From contig NZ_CP013417.1 of assembly GCF_001524445.2 (NCBI RefSeq), forward strand, positions 1,612,001-1,676,000: DNA of 64,000 nt. The letters are read 5' to 3'. This DNA comes from Burkholderia savannae (lineage in GTDB: Bacteria; Pseudomonadota; Gammaproteobacteria; Burkholderiales; Burkholderiaceae). Under the pieces are notes generated by a model, which was not told the origin of the DNA, searched no databases, and was given only the letters and a program-made list of their open reading frames with translations. A program made the translations under genes and the position numbers. Of the stretch, positions 19,314 through 28,490 are shown in pieces. Each line of letters opens with the position of its first letter. Within the stretch, counting starts at the first letter, position 1.

Positions 19314-19523
19314 ATGCCCTGGACCGCCGAACGCTACCCGGCGTCGATGCGCAATCTGACGCCCTGGGTGCGCGACAAGGCAATCGAGATCGCCAATGCG
19401 CTGCTGAGAGACGGGATGTCGGAAGGCAGCGCGATACGCATCGCGATCGCGCAGGCGAAGCGCTGGGCGAGGGCGAGGCGCCGCGTCGTTGTAGGCGCAA
19501 CCGGTGACGAATGGTCTCGATGA
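19314..19523 (+). CDS. small YdaT-like protein
   Basis: A 69-residue protein beginning MPWTAERYPASMRNLTPWVR, then KAIEIANALLRDGMSEGSAIRIAIAQAKRWA. This closely recalls the N-terminal module of Bacillus YdaT-type stress proteins (MPW...YPASM.NL...VR.KAI.IANALL..G...G.AI.IAI..AK.W). The DUF2188 tail of those proteins is absent, so this is the free-standing short form. CGGAGG lies about 6 bp before the ATG at 19314; an in-frame ATG 18 codons upstream is unlikely. Function unknown, though relatives are general-stress genes. It follows the BCAM0308-like gene on the same strand after 258 bp. Confidence 0.7.
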   Translation: MPWTAERYPASMRNLTPWVRDKAIEIANALLRDGMSEGSAIRIAIAQAKRWARARRRVVVGATGDEWSR

Positions 19524-19644
19524 GCGCGAAAGCGCGGCGGGCGCGTGTCGCGTGACGGGAAAGCGTGTTGCGGTACGTGTCGATCTGTCGGTTGGGCGCC
19601 GAAGGCGGGCAAGGCTTATCTCGCAGGCGACAGGCGAATTGCCG

Positions 19645-19672
19645 TTGCGCTCGGATGACAATATCGGATAAT
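19645..19672 (+). promoter_or_regulatory. promoter candidate for tRNA-Asp
   Basis: TTGCGC (19645-19650), 16-bp spacer, GATAAT (19667-19672), in an AT-rich patch. It would leave a leader of about 110 nt before the tRNA. Confidence 0.4.
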
Positions 19673-19788
19673 ATTTCGGATTGCCACCGCGCTCTCGCGG
19701 TAGCTGCCGGGACCGGCCGAGCGTATGCCTTCGATGGGCGTGCGGCATCTCGTCCGATTTCGCGTCCCGGCCACGCAAGCAAGACCAA

Positions 19789-19865
19789 GGAGCGGTAGTT
19801 CAGTCGGTTAGAATACCGGCCTGTCACGCCGGGGGTCGCGGGTTCGAGTCCCGTCCGCTCCGCCA
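19789..19865 (+). tRNA. tRNA-Asp (anticodon GTC)
   Basis: 77 nt including encoded CCA. Acceptor GGAGCGG/CCGCTCC with discriminator G, D stem GTTC/GAAT, anticodon stem CCGGC/GCCGG with loop CTGTCAC (anticodon GTC), T arm GCGGG-TTCGAGT-CCCGT. A terminator follows within 10 bp. Confidence 0.97.
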
Positions 19866-19873
19866 TCATCCCG

Positions 19874-19901
19874 AAAGGCGAACTCCGGTTCGCCTTTTTT
19901 C
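19874..19901 (+). terminator. rho-independent terminator after tRNA-Asp
   Basis: Perfect 10-bp stem AAAGGCGAAC / GTTCGCCTTT with loop TCCG, ending in a T run. It lies 50 bp before ppiD, so ppiD needs its own promoter or read-through. Confidence 0.9.
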
Positions 19902-19951
19902 TTGCCCGCTGTTGTAATATCGGGCGTTTTGTCCAGCTCACGCCGCCACGC

Positions 19952-21886
19952 ATGCTCGATTTCTTTCGCAATCACCAGCGCCTGATGATGTTTTTCCTGC
20001 TCCTGATCGTGCTGCCGGGGCTTGGGATCGTCGGCATTCAGGGTTTCCGTGGGTTCTTCGACGAAAGCGCGAACGTCGCGGCCGTCAACGGGCGCAAGAT
20101 CACGCGCGCGGAGTTCGACGGCATGCTGCGCCAGCAGGTCGACCAGGCGCGCCAGATGCTCGGCGCGCAGTTCGACGCGAAAGCGTTCGACACGCCCGAG
20201 CGTCGCCAGCAACTGCTCGACGGCCTGATCCAGCAGCGCGCGCTCGCCGACGAGACGCAGCGCCTGCATCTGACCGCATCGGACGGCGCCGTGCGCCAGA
20301 CGCTGCTGGGCGATCCGGTGATCGCGTCGCTGAAGAAGCCGGACGGCTCGTTCGACGCCGAGCGCTACACGCAGATGCTCGCGATGCAGGGCATGACGGC
20401 CGACCAATACCAGGAGCGTGTGCGCTACAACCTCGCGTTGCAGCAGATTCCGGCGAGCATCGTGTCGAGCGCGTTCACGCCGAAGAGCGTCGCGCGCCGT
20501 CTGACCGAGCTCGCCGAGCAGCAGCGCGAAGTGCAGCCGATGGTGCTGAAATCGGCCGACTACGCGGCGAAGGTGCAGCCGACCGACGCGCAGATCTCTG
20601 CTTACTACGACGCGCACAAGCAGGCGTTCGCGACGCGCGAGACGGCGACGATCCAGTATCTCGTGTACTCGCAGGCGGCGGCCGCCGCCTCGGCGCAGCC
20701 GAGCGACGTCGACATCAGGAAGTACTACGACGACAACATCGCGCGCTACCGCACCGACGCGCAGGTGCGCGTGAGCCATATCTTCATCGCCGCGGGGAAG
20801 GATGCGAGCGCGGCCGAGAAGGCCGCCGCGAAGGCGAAGGCCGAGCAGCTGCTCGCCGACGTGAAGGCGCATCCGGACCAGTTCGCGCAGATCGCCGAGA
20901 AGAACTCGCAGGACGCGCCGTCGGCGGCGAAGGGCGGTGACCTCGGCTTCATCACGCGCGGCTCGACCGCGGGCGGCGCCGCGTTCGACGACGCAGCGTT
21001 CGCATTGAAGAAGGGCGACATGAGCGGCGTCGTGCAGGGCGATTTCGGCTTTCACATCCTGAAGGCGACCGACGTGAAGCCGGCCGTCGTGAAGCCGCTC
21101 GCGGAAGTGAAGGAGTCGATCGCGGCCGACCTGAAGCAGCAGTTCGCGGCGAAGGCGTTCGCGGACAACGCGGAAGGCTTCTCGTCGACCGTCTACGAAA
21201 AGGCGAAGAGCCTGCAGCCGGCCGCCGACAAGTACAAGCTGACGATCCAGACCGCGACGGTGTCGCCGCAACCGAACCCGGCGCTGCCGCCCGACAGCCC
21301 GCTCAACAACGCGAAGTTCCTCGCGGCCGTGTTCGCCGCCGATTCGGTGAAGAACGGCAACAACACGCAGGCGGTCGACATCGGCAACAACACGCTGATC
21401 GCCGCGCGCGTGACGAATTATCAGCCGTCGACCGTGCCCGCGCTCGGCGCGATCAAGGATCAGGTGCGCGCGAAGGTGGCGGCCGAAGAGGCGGCGCGCC
21501 TTGCGAAGCAGGACGGCGAAGCGAAGCTCGCGGAGCTGCGCAAGTCGAAGTCGACGGCGGGCTTCGCCGCGCCTGACAAGATCTCGCGCACGCAGGCGCA
21601 TGGGCTGCCGCCCGCGGCCGTCAGCGCGATCTACAAGGTCGATCCGAAGACGCTGCCCGCGTACGTCGGCATCGATCTCGGCGCCGACGGCTATGCGATC
21701 TTCCGCGTGAATTCGGTCGTGGCGGCGGCGCCCGTCGACGATCAGCGCCTCGCGGCCGCCCAGCAGCAGCTCGCGCAGGTGTACGCGCAAAGCGAGACGC
21801 AAGCGTATCTCGCGTCGCTGCGCGCGCGCTCGAAGGTCAAGGTGTACGGCCAGAGCGCCGATAACGCGCAGCAAGGTTCGAACTGA
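19952..21886 (+). CDS. ppiD: periplasmic folding chaperone / peptidyl-prolyl isomerase PpiD
   Basis: 644 residues anchored in the inner membrane by one N-terminal helix (about 12-34, LMMFFLLLIVLPGLGIVGIQGF) with the rest in the periplasm. A SurA_N-like domain runs from about 40 (VAAVNGRKITRAEFD) to 200. A parvulin (rotamase) domain occupies about 265-365 with VRVSHIFIA, KNSQDAPSAAKGGDLGFITRG and GDFGFHILKATDVKP. The C-terminal part is a further chaperone region. It assists outer-membrane and secreted protein folding at the SecYEG exit. Length matches PpiD. A bidirectional-looking terminator follows at 21931. Confidence 0.93.
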   Translation: MLDFFRNHQRLMMFFLLLIVLPGLGIVGIQGFRGFFDESANVAAVNGRKITRAEFDGMLRQQVDQARQMLGAQFDAKAFDTPERRQQLLDGLIQQRALADETQRLHLTASDGAVRQTLLGDPVIASLKKPDGSFDAERYTQMLAMQGMTADQYQERVRYNLALQQIPASIVSSAFTPKSVARRLTELAEQQREVQPMVLKSADYAAKVQPTDAQISAYYDAHKQAFATRETATIQYLVYSQAAAAASAQPSDVDIRKYYDDNIARYRTDAQVRVSHIFIAAGKDASAAEKAAAKAKAEQLLADVKAHPDQFAQIAEKNSQDAPSAAKGGDLGFITRGSTAGGAAFDDAAFALKKGDMSGVVQGDFGFHILKATDVKPAVVKPLAEVKESIAADLKQQFAAKAFADNAEGFSSTVYEKAKSLQPAADKYKLTIQTATVSPQPNPALPPDSPLNNAKFLAAVFAADSVKNGNNTQAVDIGNNTLIAARVTNYQPSTVPALGAIKDQVRAKVAAEEAARLAKQDGEAKLAELRKSKSTAGFAAPDKISRTQAHGLPPAAVSAIYKVDPKTLPAYVGIDLGADGYAIFRVNSVVAAAPVDDQRLAAAQQQLAQVYAQSETQAYLASLRARSKVKVYGQSADNAQQGSN

Positions 21887-21930
21887 CGGGCCGCGACCGG
21901 CGGCGCGTACGAGCGCGCCCGCTCGATGCA

Positions 21931-21965
21931 AAACAGCCCCGCCATCGAGCGGGGCTGTTTCGTTT
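21931..21965 (+). terminator. rho-independent terminator after ppiD
   Basis: 12-bp perfect stem AAACAGCCCCGC / GCGGGGCTGTTT, 6-nt loop CATCGA, then TCGTTT; 45 bp after ppiD. The A's on the left arm may let it also serve the minus strand. Confidence 0.9.
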
Positions 21966-22115
21966 CGGCGTGCGCCCCGGAGCGCGGCTGCGTTTCGGGC
22001 GATGCGGGATGGTCAGCGGTGCGGCGCGCGCTTGCGCGCCGCCGAATTGTCGCGATTGTCACGCGGTATCGGCGCTGACGTCGGCCTTCGGCGCGTTACC
22101 GTCAGCGTGCCACCG

Positions 22116-22790
22116 TCAGCGCGACGACGTCCGCAGCAGCGGCTTGAGGGCCGGCCACACGTTGTCGAGCAACTGGCGCTGCGCGGCCTGCGTCGGATGG
22201 ATCTGGTCGGCCTGGAACATGTCGGGCTTGTTCTCGATGCCGGCGAGCAAGAACGGCACGAGCGGCACGCGCATCTCCTTCGACAGCGTCGCGTACATCC
22301 CGTGGAACTTCTGCGTGTAGTCCGGGCCGTAATTCGGCGGCACGTACATGCCGACGAGCAGCACTTGCGCGCGCGCCTGCCGCGCCTGCGCGACGATCTC
22401 GCGCAGGTTGCTTTCGGTCGCGGCGAGCGGCACGCCGCGCAGCGCGTCGTTCGCGCCGAGCTCGACGACGACGACGGCGGGCTTCAGCCGCGCGAGCACC
22501 GCGGGCAGCCGCGCGCGGCCTCCGCTCGTCGTGTCGCCGGAGATGCTCGCGTTCGCGACGCTATAATCGATTCGCTCGGCCGCGAGACGCGTGCGCATCA
22601 GCGCGACCCAGCCCGTGTCGCGCGGCAGGCCGTACTCGGCCGACAGGCTGTCGCCGAGCACCACGATCACGGGCTTGCTGCCGTGTGCGCCGGTCGAGGG
22701 CGCGGCGTTCGTCGCCGCGGATGCCGGGCCGGCGAGCGCCGCGAGCGCGGCGAGTGTTGCGCCAACCTTCCAGTGAAATGTGCGTTTCAT
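22116..22790 (-). CDS. tesA: arylesterase / acyl-CoA thioesterase I-like SGNH hydrolase
   Basis: 224-residue secreted SGNH hydrolase similar to TesA (thioesterase I/protease I/lysophospholipase L1). A signal peptide runs MKRTFHWKVGATLAALAALAGPASA. Block I is VVLGDSLSAEYG with nucleophile Ser48; block III GANDALRGVP supplies the oxyanion Asn; block V DQIHPTQAAQ near residue 200 supplies Asp and His. It hydrolyses short acyl esters and thioesters in the periplasm. As in enterobacteria it is divergent from a YbbA-type ABC ATPase; here the two ATG codons overlap in a CATG. The overlap depends on both start choices, which signal-peptide length supports for this gene. Confidence 0.9.
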   Translation of the reverse strand: MKRTFHWKVGATLAALAALAGPASAATNAAPSTGAHGSKPVIVVLGDSLSAEYGLPRDTGWVALMRTRLAAERIDYSVANASISGDTTSGGRARLPAVLARLKPAVVVVELGANDALRGVPLAATESNLREIVAQARQARAQVLLVGMYVPPNYGPDYTQKFHGMYATLSKEMRVPLVPFLLAGIENKPDMFQADQIHPTQAAQRQLLDNVWPALKPLLRTSSR

Positions 22791-23505
22791 GCTCAAGATT
22801 ACCGATCCGATCATCGAAGTGCGGAATGCGTGCAAGCGTGTCGCCGACGCCGCCGGCGAACTGACGATCCTCGACCGCATCGATCTGACGGTTCGCGCCG
22901 GCAGCAACGTCGCGATCGTCGGGGCGTCGGGGTCGGGCAAATCGACGCTGCTCGGTCTGCTCGCCGGCTTGGACAGCGCGACCGAGGGCACGGTTCGCCT
23001 GTTCGGCCAGGATCTCGGCCAGCTCGACGAGGATGCGCGCGCGGCGCTGCGCAACGGCGCGGTCGGCTTCGTGTTCCAGTCGTTCCAGCTGATGCCGCAT
23101 CTGAGCGCGCTGGAGAACGTGATGCTGCCGCTCGAGCTGCAAGGCGGCGTCGGCGCGCGCGAGGCCGCGCAGCGCGCGCGCGCGTTGCTCGAAGAGGTCG
23201 GGCTCGGCGCGCGCACCGGTCACTATCCGAAGCTCCTGTCGGGCGGCGAGCAGCAGCGCGTCGCGCTGGCGCGCGCGTTCGTCACGCGCCCGGCGCTGCT
23301 GTTCGCCGACGAACCCACGGGCAGCCTCGATGCGGCGACGGGCCATGCGGTGATCGACCTCATGTTCGAGCTGAACCGCGCGCACGGCGCGACGCTCGTG
23401 CTCGTCACGCACGATCCGGAGCTCGCGCGCCGCTGCGAGACGACGGTCGTGCTCGAGGCGGGGCATTTGCGCGGTGCGGACCGCGAGCGGCAAGAGGCGA
23501 GCTGA
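22789..23505 (+). CDS. ybbA: ABC transporter ATP-binding protein, YbbA/LolD type
   Basis: 238-residue nucleotide-binding subunit of the MacB/LolD/YbbA branch. Walker A GASGSGKST near residue 45, the family motif FVFQSFQLMPHLSALENVMLPLEL (Q-loop) near 90, signature LSGGEQQRVALARAF near 147, Walker B LLFADEPTGSLD near 170, and the H-loop LVTHDPELARRC near 208 are all intact. A GTG nine bases upstream is an alternative start. The usual partner, a large YbbP-like permease, is not adjacent: the next gene is pgi on the opposite strand. The permease may be elsewhere, or the ATPase serves another permease. Start-codon overlap with tesA suggests co-evolved, coupled expression. Confidence 0.9.
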   Translation: MLKITDPIIEVRNACKRVADAAGELTILDRIDLTVRAGSNVAIVGASGSGKSTLLGLLAGLDSATEGTVRLFGQDLGQLDEDARAALRNGAVGFVFQSFQLMPHLSALENVMLPLELQGGVGAREAAQRARALLEEVGLGARTGHYPKLLSGGEQQRVALARAFVTRPALLFADEPTGSLDAATGHAVIDLMFELNRAHGATLVLVTHDPELARRCETTVVLEAGHLRGADRERQEAS

Positions 23506-23566
23506 CGCGGCGCGAACGGCGGAGCAGCAGCGGCTCGACCGCCGTCGCTCGCGCGCCGCACGTGCA

Positions 23567-25189
23567 TTACTTGCCGAGCGCCTTGCGCGCGCGCGCGATC
23601 AGCGTCGACGTCGACGAATCGTGCTTCGCGGGATCGGGCTGCGCGGCCGTCAGGTCCGCCTCGACGATCTTGCCGAGGATCTTGCCGAGCTCGACGCCCC
23701 ACTGGTCGAACGGGTTGATGTTCCACACGGCGGCCTGCACGAGCACCTTGTGCTCGTAGAGCGCGATCAGCGCGCCGAGCGCGCGCGGCGTGAGCGCGTC
23801 GACGAGAAGCGTCGTCGTCGGCCGGTTGCCGGGGAACGTCAGGTGCGGCGCGAGCTCCGGCTTCTCCGGGCCCGCGATCTTGCGCGCCTCGTCGAGCGTG
23901 CGGCCGAGCATCAGCGCCTCGCTTTGCGCGAAGCAGTTCGCGAGCAGCTTCGGGTGGTGGCTCGCGAGCGGATGCTCGGGCGTGAGCACGGCGACGAAAT
24001 CGATCGGCACGAGCGTCGGGCCCTGGTGCAGCATCTGGAAGAACGCGTGCTGGCCGTTCGTGCCGGGCTCGCCCCACGTGACGGCGGAAGTCGGGTAGTC
24101 GACGAACGCACCGTCGATTCGCGCGGACTTGCCGTTGCTCTCCATCTCGAGCTGTTGCAGATACGACGGCAGGTAATGCAGCGCTTCCGAATAAGGCGCG
24201 ACGAGATAGCTCTGCGCGCCGAAGAAATTGCGATACCAGATGCCGACGAGGCCTTGCAGCACCGGCAGGTTGCGCTCGAGCGGCGTGGTGCGGAAGTGCT
24301 CGTCCATGTCGTGCGCGCCGGCGAGCAGTTCGCCGAAGCGCTCCGGCCCGATCGCGATCATGATCGACAGGCCGACCGCCGACCACAGCGAGTAGCGGCC
24401 GCCGACCCAGTCCCACATCTCGAACACGTTGGTTTCGGCGATGCCGAACTTGACGACTTCAACGGGGTTCGCCGACACGCCGACGAAATGCTTCGCGAGC
24501 GCGCCCTCCGGGCAGCCCTTCGCGACGAACCAGTCGCGCAGCGAGCGCGCGTTCGTCATCGTCTCGAGCGTCGTGAAGGTCTTCGACACGATGATCGCGA
24601 GCGTCTCTTCCGGATCGATCCGCTCGAGCACGCGTGCGAGATCGGCGCCGTCGACGTTCGACACGAAGTGCGTCGCGATGTCGGGCGTCGCGACGTGATG
24701 CAGCGCGTGGACGACCATCTTCGGCCCGAGGTCCGACCCGCCGATGCCGATGTTCACGACGTGGCGAATCCGCTTGCCGGTGTAGCCCGTCCATGCGCCG
24801 CTGCGCACCGCGTCGGAAAAGCGCGCCATCTTCGCGCGTTCGGCCGCGACCTGCGCGTGGAACGGCGCGTCGGGCGAACTCGCGCGCAGCGCGGTGTGCA
24901 GCGCCGCGCGGCCTTCGGTCGGGTTCACGATTTCGCCCGCGAACATCGCGTCGCGGCGCGCCTCGACGCCCGCTTCGCGCGCGAGCTGCACGAGCAGGGC
25001 GAGCGTCGCGTCGGTGATGCGGTTCTTCGAGAAATCGGCCGCAAGGCCGCCGCCTTCGAACGTGAAGCGTTCGGCGCGCGTCGGCGCGGGATCGTTGGCG
25101 GGGGCGAACCAATCGCGCAGATGCGCGTCGCGGATCTCTTCGTAGTGCGCTTGCAGCGCGGGCCAAACGGGGAGCGAATTCAGCGTCAT
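23567..25189 (-). CDS. pgi: glucose-6-phosphate isomerase
   Basis: 540-residue cytosolic enzyme interconverting glucose 6-phosphate and fructose 6-phosphate. Visible family signatures are [14 protein letters not shown] near residue 150, [20 protein letters not shown] near 210, the block [15 protein letters not shown] near 265, [18 protein letters not shown] near 375, and [12 protein letters not shown] with the final helix around 500. The ATG at 25189 gives the normal family length. It is convergent with ybbA. In Burkholderia, which lacks phosphofructokinase, Pgi mostly serves gluconeogenesis and hexose recycling into the Entner-Doudoroff route. Confidence 0.97.
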   Translation of the reverse strand: MTLNSLPVWPALQAHYEEIRDAHLRDWFAPANDPAPTRAERFTFEGGGLAADFSKNRITDATLALLVQLAREAGVEARRDAMFAGEIVNPTEGRAALHTALRASSPDAPFHAQVAAERAKMARFSDAVRSGAWTGYTGKRIRHVVNIGIGGSDLGPKMVVHALHHVATPDIATHFVSNVDGADLARVLERIDPEETLAIIVSKTFTTLETMTNARSLRDWFVAKGCPEGALAKHFVGVSANPVEVVKFGIAETNVFEMWDWVGGRYSLWSAVGLSIMIAIGPERFGELLAGAHDMDEHFRTTPLERNLPVLQGLVGIWYRNFFGAQSYLVAPYSEALHYLPSYLQQLEMESNGKSARIDGAFVDYPTSAVTWGEPGTNGQHAFFQMLHQGPTLVPIDFVAVLTPEHPLASHHPKLLANCFAQSEALMLGRTLDEARKIAGPEKPELAPHLTFPGNRPTTTLLVDALTPRALGALIALYEHKVLVQAAVWNINPFDQWGVELGKILGKIVEADLTAAQPDPAKHDSSTSTLIARARKALGK

Positions 25190-25289
25190 GGCAATCAGGA
25201 GCGAAACGGCTTGAACCGGGGAGGGCCGCGCCTGCGCGCCGGCGCGCGGCATGCAGGCGGACGAGGAGCCCGCCTGCGCGGCGGGACGA

Positions 25290-26885
25290 TCAGTATAGCG
25301 GCGCTTGGCCCGACGTGGCGGGTCGCGTATAAAACAGCCGATTGATCAGCAGGCGCACGGCGGCCGCGAGCTCGCCCGCGGCTGTGCCCGCCGGGCCCGC
25401 CCCCGCCGCGCACAGCCGCTCGGCGGCGAGCCCGTGCAGGTAGACGCCCGCGAGCGCCGCTTCGTAGCGCGGCATCCGCTGCGCGAGGAATGCGCCGATC
25501 AGGCCGCCCAGCACGTCGCCCGTGCCGCCTGTGGCGAGCGCCGCGTTGCCGGTCGGGTTGATCGCGACGCGGCCGTCGGGCGCCGCGATCACGGTGCCGG
25601 ACCCCTTCAGCGCGACGATCGCCGAAAAGCGCGCGGCGAGCGCGCGCGCGGCCGCGACGCGATCGCGCTGGACGTCGGCCGCGTCGGTCGACAGCAGGCG
25701 CGCTGCTTCGAGCGGGTGTGGCGTGAGCACGGCGGCGTCGCCCGCGCGGCCGCGCGCGGCGAGCGCGTCGGCAAGCTCGGGCGTTTTCGCGATCAGGTTC
25801 AGCGCGTCGGCGTCGATGAGCTTCGGCGCGTCGAGCCGCAGCAGCGCCGCGAGCGTGTGCGCGGCGTGCTCGCTCGCGCCGAGCCCGCAGCCGATCGCGA
25901 GCGCGGTGAGCGCGGCCGTTGGCAACGCGTCGGCCGGATGCAGCATCAGTTCCGGATACGGCGGATCGTACGGCGGCGCGCCCGCGCCGACGAAGCCGAC
26001 GTGGACCTTGCCCGCGCCCGCGAAGAGCGCCGCGCGCGCGGCGAGGATCGGCGCGCCGCACATGCCCGTGTCGCCGCCGACGATCGCGACGCTGCCGTAC
26101 GTGCCCTTGTGCGACGCGAACGCGCGCTCGGGCAGGCGCGCGTCGAAGAGATCGGGCGCGTTCAGCCGGATCGCGGGCGCGACGGCCTCGTCGAGATCGA
26201 GGGGCGCGACGTGAATCTCGCCCGCCAGGTCGCGCCCGTCGCCCGTGTAGAGGCCGGGCTTCGCGGCGATGAACGATAGCGTGTCGGTCGCCGCGACGGC
26301 CGGGCCCGCGCCGACGCGCATGCCGGTGTCGCTGTCGAGGCCGCTCGGCACGTCGAGCGCGAGCACGCGGCCCGTGTGCCGCGCGCGCGCCGCGATTCGC
26401 TGCGCGATCGCCGCGTACGCGCCGTCGAGCGGCCGCGCGAGGCCGATGCCGAACAGGCCGTCGACGAGCCAGCCGTAGCCGTCGAATGATTCGGGGGCCG
26501 CTTCGTCGATCGGCACGTTCGCCGCGCGCGCGCGCTCGAGCGCCCAGCGCGCGTCGTCGGGCTTCGCTTCGATCGGCATCCAGGCGTCGGCCGCGAAGCC
26601 GAGCCGGCGCAGCTCGGCCGCGGCGACGAGCGCGTCGCCGCCGTTGTTGCCGGGGCCGACCGCGAACCAGACGGGGCGAGGGTCGCTGACGAGCCGCGCG
26701 GCGAGCCATTGCGCGGCGGATTTGCCCGCGCGGTCCATCAGCGTGTGGGGCGGCAGCGTGGCGGTGGCCGCGGTCTCGACGTCGCGCAGCTCGGCGACGG
26801 TCAAGAGCGGCTCGCTCGCGTGAATCGGCGGCGCGTCGAACGGCTCGGGAGAAGGGGGCGGGGCGGAATCGGCAGAGAGGATCAT
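25290..26885 (-). CDS. nnr: bifunctional NAD(P)H-hydrate epimerase / ADP-dependent dehydratase
   Basis: 531-residue fusion that repairs hydrated NAD(P)H. The N-terminal NnrE (YjeF_N) epimerase half covers about 30-240 ([36 protein letters not shown]). The C-terminal NnrD (carbohydrate-kinase-like) dehydratase covers about 255-510, with [25 protein letters not shown] and the phosphate-binding [23 protein letters not shown]. Start at 26885 follows the missing upstream similarity. It lies 46 bp downstream of a DadA-like gene on the same strand, so the two are probably cotranscribed; the functional link may be protection of redox cofactors. Confidence 0.94.
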   Translation of the reverse strand: MILSADSAPPPSPEPFDAPPIHASEPLLTVAELRDVETAATATLPPHTLMDRAGKSAAQWLAARLVSDPRPVWFAVGPGNNGGDALVAAAELRRLGFAADAWMPIEAKPDDARWALERARAANVPIDEAAPESFDGYGWLVDGLFGIGLARPLDGAYAAIAQRIAARARHTGRVLALDVPSGLDSDTGMRVGAGPAVAATDTLSFIAAKPGLYTGDGRDLAGEIHVAPLDLDEAVAPAIRLNAPDLFDARLPERAFASHKGTYGSVAIVGGDTGMCGAPILAARAALFAGAGKVHVGFVGAGAPPYDPPYPELMLHPADALPTAALTALAIGCGLGASEHAAHTLAALLRLDAPKLIDADALNLIAKTPELADALAARGRAGDAAVLTPHPLEAARLLSTDAADVQRDRVAAARALAARFSAIVALKGSGTVIAAPDGRVAINPTGNAALATGGTGDVLGGLIGAFLAQRMPRYEAALAGVYLHGLAAERLCAAGAGPAGTAAGELAAAVRLLINRLFYTRPATSGQAPLY

Positions 26886-26931
26886 GGGCGGCTCGCGATC
26901 ACGCGCCGCCCCGCGCGCGGCGGCAACGGCG

Positions 26932-28236
26932 TCAGGTGGCAAAGCGCTCCGCGCGCAGCGCGGCGAGCGTGTCGGCGGGCACGCGGTGCGCGCCGCCGCC
27001 GACGTCATCTGCCACCACTTTAGCAGACCCGAACGCAAGGCCCCAGCCCGCCGGGCCGTGGCCGAAATTGACGAAGACCCGCGGGTCGGCGGTCGGCCCG
27101 ACGACGGGCAGGCCGTCCGGCGACAACAGCTTCGCGCCCTGCCACGCGCGCGCGGCGGAGATTTTCGCGATGCCGGGCAGCCAATCGTGCGTCGCCTGGC
27201 CGAGGAGCGCGAGCGCGGTCTCGGAGAGCGGCTCGGGCAGCGGCCGCGCGGTGTCCTTCGCGCTTTGCAGCACGGCGGCGCCGCCAATCCGCAGCCGCTG
27301 GCCGAGCCGCGTGATCGCGATCCGCTTGACCGAGTCGACGATGCTCAGATGCGGCGCGTGCTCCTCGTACGCGAGCGGCGCCGTCAGCGTGTGGATGCGC
27401 ACCGGATGCAGCGGCGCGCGCACGCCGAGCGGCTCGACGAGCGAAAGGCTCTCCGTGCCCGCGGCGACGACGATCGCGTCGGCCGAGATCACGTCGACTT
27501 CCTTCGCCTTCGCCGCGCGCGGATCGGCCGGATCGGGCGCGAGCTCGACGGCCGCGCGCTTCGCGTCGGTGCGGATCGCCGCGGCCGCGCGGCCGAGCCG
27601 GAACTGCACGTCGTGCTCGTCGAGCACCTGCTTGACGAGCTTCACGAACAGCGGGCAATTCGCGGTGCGCTCCTGCGCGAACAGCACGCCGCCCGCGAAC
27701 GCGGGCTCGGCGGGCATCGACGGCTCGAGCGCCGCGCACGCGTCGGGCGTGAGCGTTTCGTAAGGCAGGCCGAGGTCGCGCATCAGGTCGAGCGCGGGTT
27801 GCGTGTGTTCCCATTCGGCCGCGTCGCGCACGACGTGCAGCACGCCGCTCTTCTGCTCGAATTCGAGGCCAAAGCGCGTCTCGACGTCGGCGATCGCGTC
27901 GCGCGAGAGCTCGACGAGCGGCTTCAGCTTCGCGTACTGCGCGGCGAACGCGGCGGGCTCGCGCAGCGCGTCGAGGCGGCTCGCGAAGCGCCGCAGCGCG
28001 CCGTTCAAGCCCGGCTTGTAGACGACGCCGCTCTTCTGCGCGCGTCGCTCGCGCATGAAGGTCGGGCCGAACCACACGTCGAGCGGCGTCGGCAGCAGCG
28101 TGCCGCCCTGGCCGTAGGTCGCGCCCTGCGCGACCGTCGCGTGGCGCTCGACGACGCACACGCGATGGCCGGCCGCGCGCAGCTGGTAGGCGGTGGCGAT
28201 GCCGGCGACGCCGCCGCCGATGACGATTACATCCAT
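26932..28236 (-). CDS. DadA-like FAD-dependent D-amino-acid dehydrogenase
   Basis: 434 residues of the DAO (FAD-dependent oxidoreductase) family. The dinucleotide-binding motif VIVIGGGVAGIATAYQLRAAGHRVCVVER is at the very N-terminus, fixing the start at 28236. YGQGGTLLPTP follows as in DadA small subunits, and a C-terminal FAD-contact block reads WQGAKLLSPDGLPVVGPT...NFGHGPAGWGLAFGSAKV. It should oxidise D-amino acids to 2-oxo acids, passing electrons to quinones. It is probably a paralogue rather than the catabolic dadA, as no alanine racemase or Lrp-type regulator is adjacent. It precedes the NAD(P)HX repair gene. Confidence 0.85.
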   Translation of the reverse strand: MDVIVIGGGVAGIATAYQLRAAGHRVCVVERHATVAQGATYGQGGTLLPTPLDVWFGPTFMRERRAQKSGVVYKPGLNGALRRFASRLDALREPAAFAAQYAKLKPLVELSRDAIADVETRFGLEFEQKSGVLHVVRDAAEWEHTQPALDLMRDLGLPYETLTPDACAALEPSMPAEPAFAGGVLFAQERTANCPLFVKLVKQVLDEHDVQFRLGRAAAAIRTDAKRAAVELAPDPADPRAAKAKEVDVISADAIVVAAGTESLSLVEPLGVRAPLHPVRIHTLTAPLAYEEHAPHLSIVDSVKRIAITRLGQRLRIGGAAVLQSAKDTARPLPEPLSETALALLGQATHDWLPGIAKISAARAWQGAKLLSPDGLPVVGPTADPRVFVNFGHGPAGWGLAFGSAKVVADDVGGGAHRVPADTLAALRAERFAT

Positions 28237-28423
28237 GTTCGATTCGATGTCGGGCGCCGCTTCCGGCCCGATGGAGGATCTTGCGTGGCAGGCCGTGCCC
28301 GGCCCGGTGAAGCGCGCATGATAGCGCCAAATGACGCGCGCCGGCCGGCGCGATGCGCGCGCCGCGGCGTCGGGCCGGCGCGCGCGGCGCATGCGAGCGG
28401 CCGTTCGGCGGTCGACTTCCGGG

Positions 28424-28429
28424 TATAAT
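28424..28429 (+). promoter_or_regulatory. -10 box TATAAT of purL
   Basis: Perfect TATAAT 61 bp before the purL ATG, in the gap divergent from the DadA-like gene. The hexamer 17 bp upstream (CCGTTC) is a poor -35. Confidence 0.5.
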
Positions 28430-28490
28430 TACGGCCTTCCTTACGCCCCACGTCGCCAGCTTGCGCGACTCATCGACGTCAGTCCAGCCC

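Noticed and set aside
17423..19865. tRNA-associated genomic island between tRNA-Val and tRNA-Asp
   Set aside because: No integrase, no duplicated tRNA 3' end and no unusual base composition; genes fit Burkholderia stress genes.
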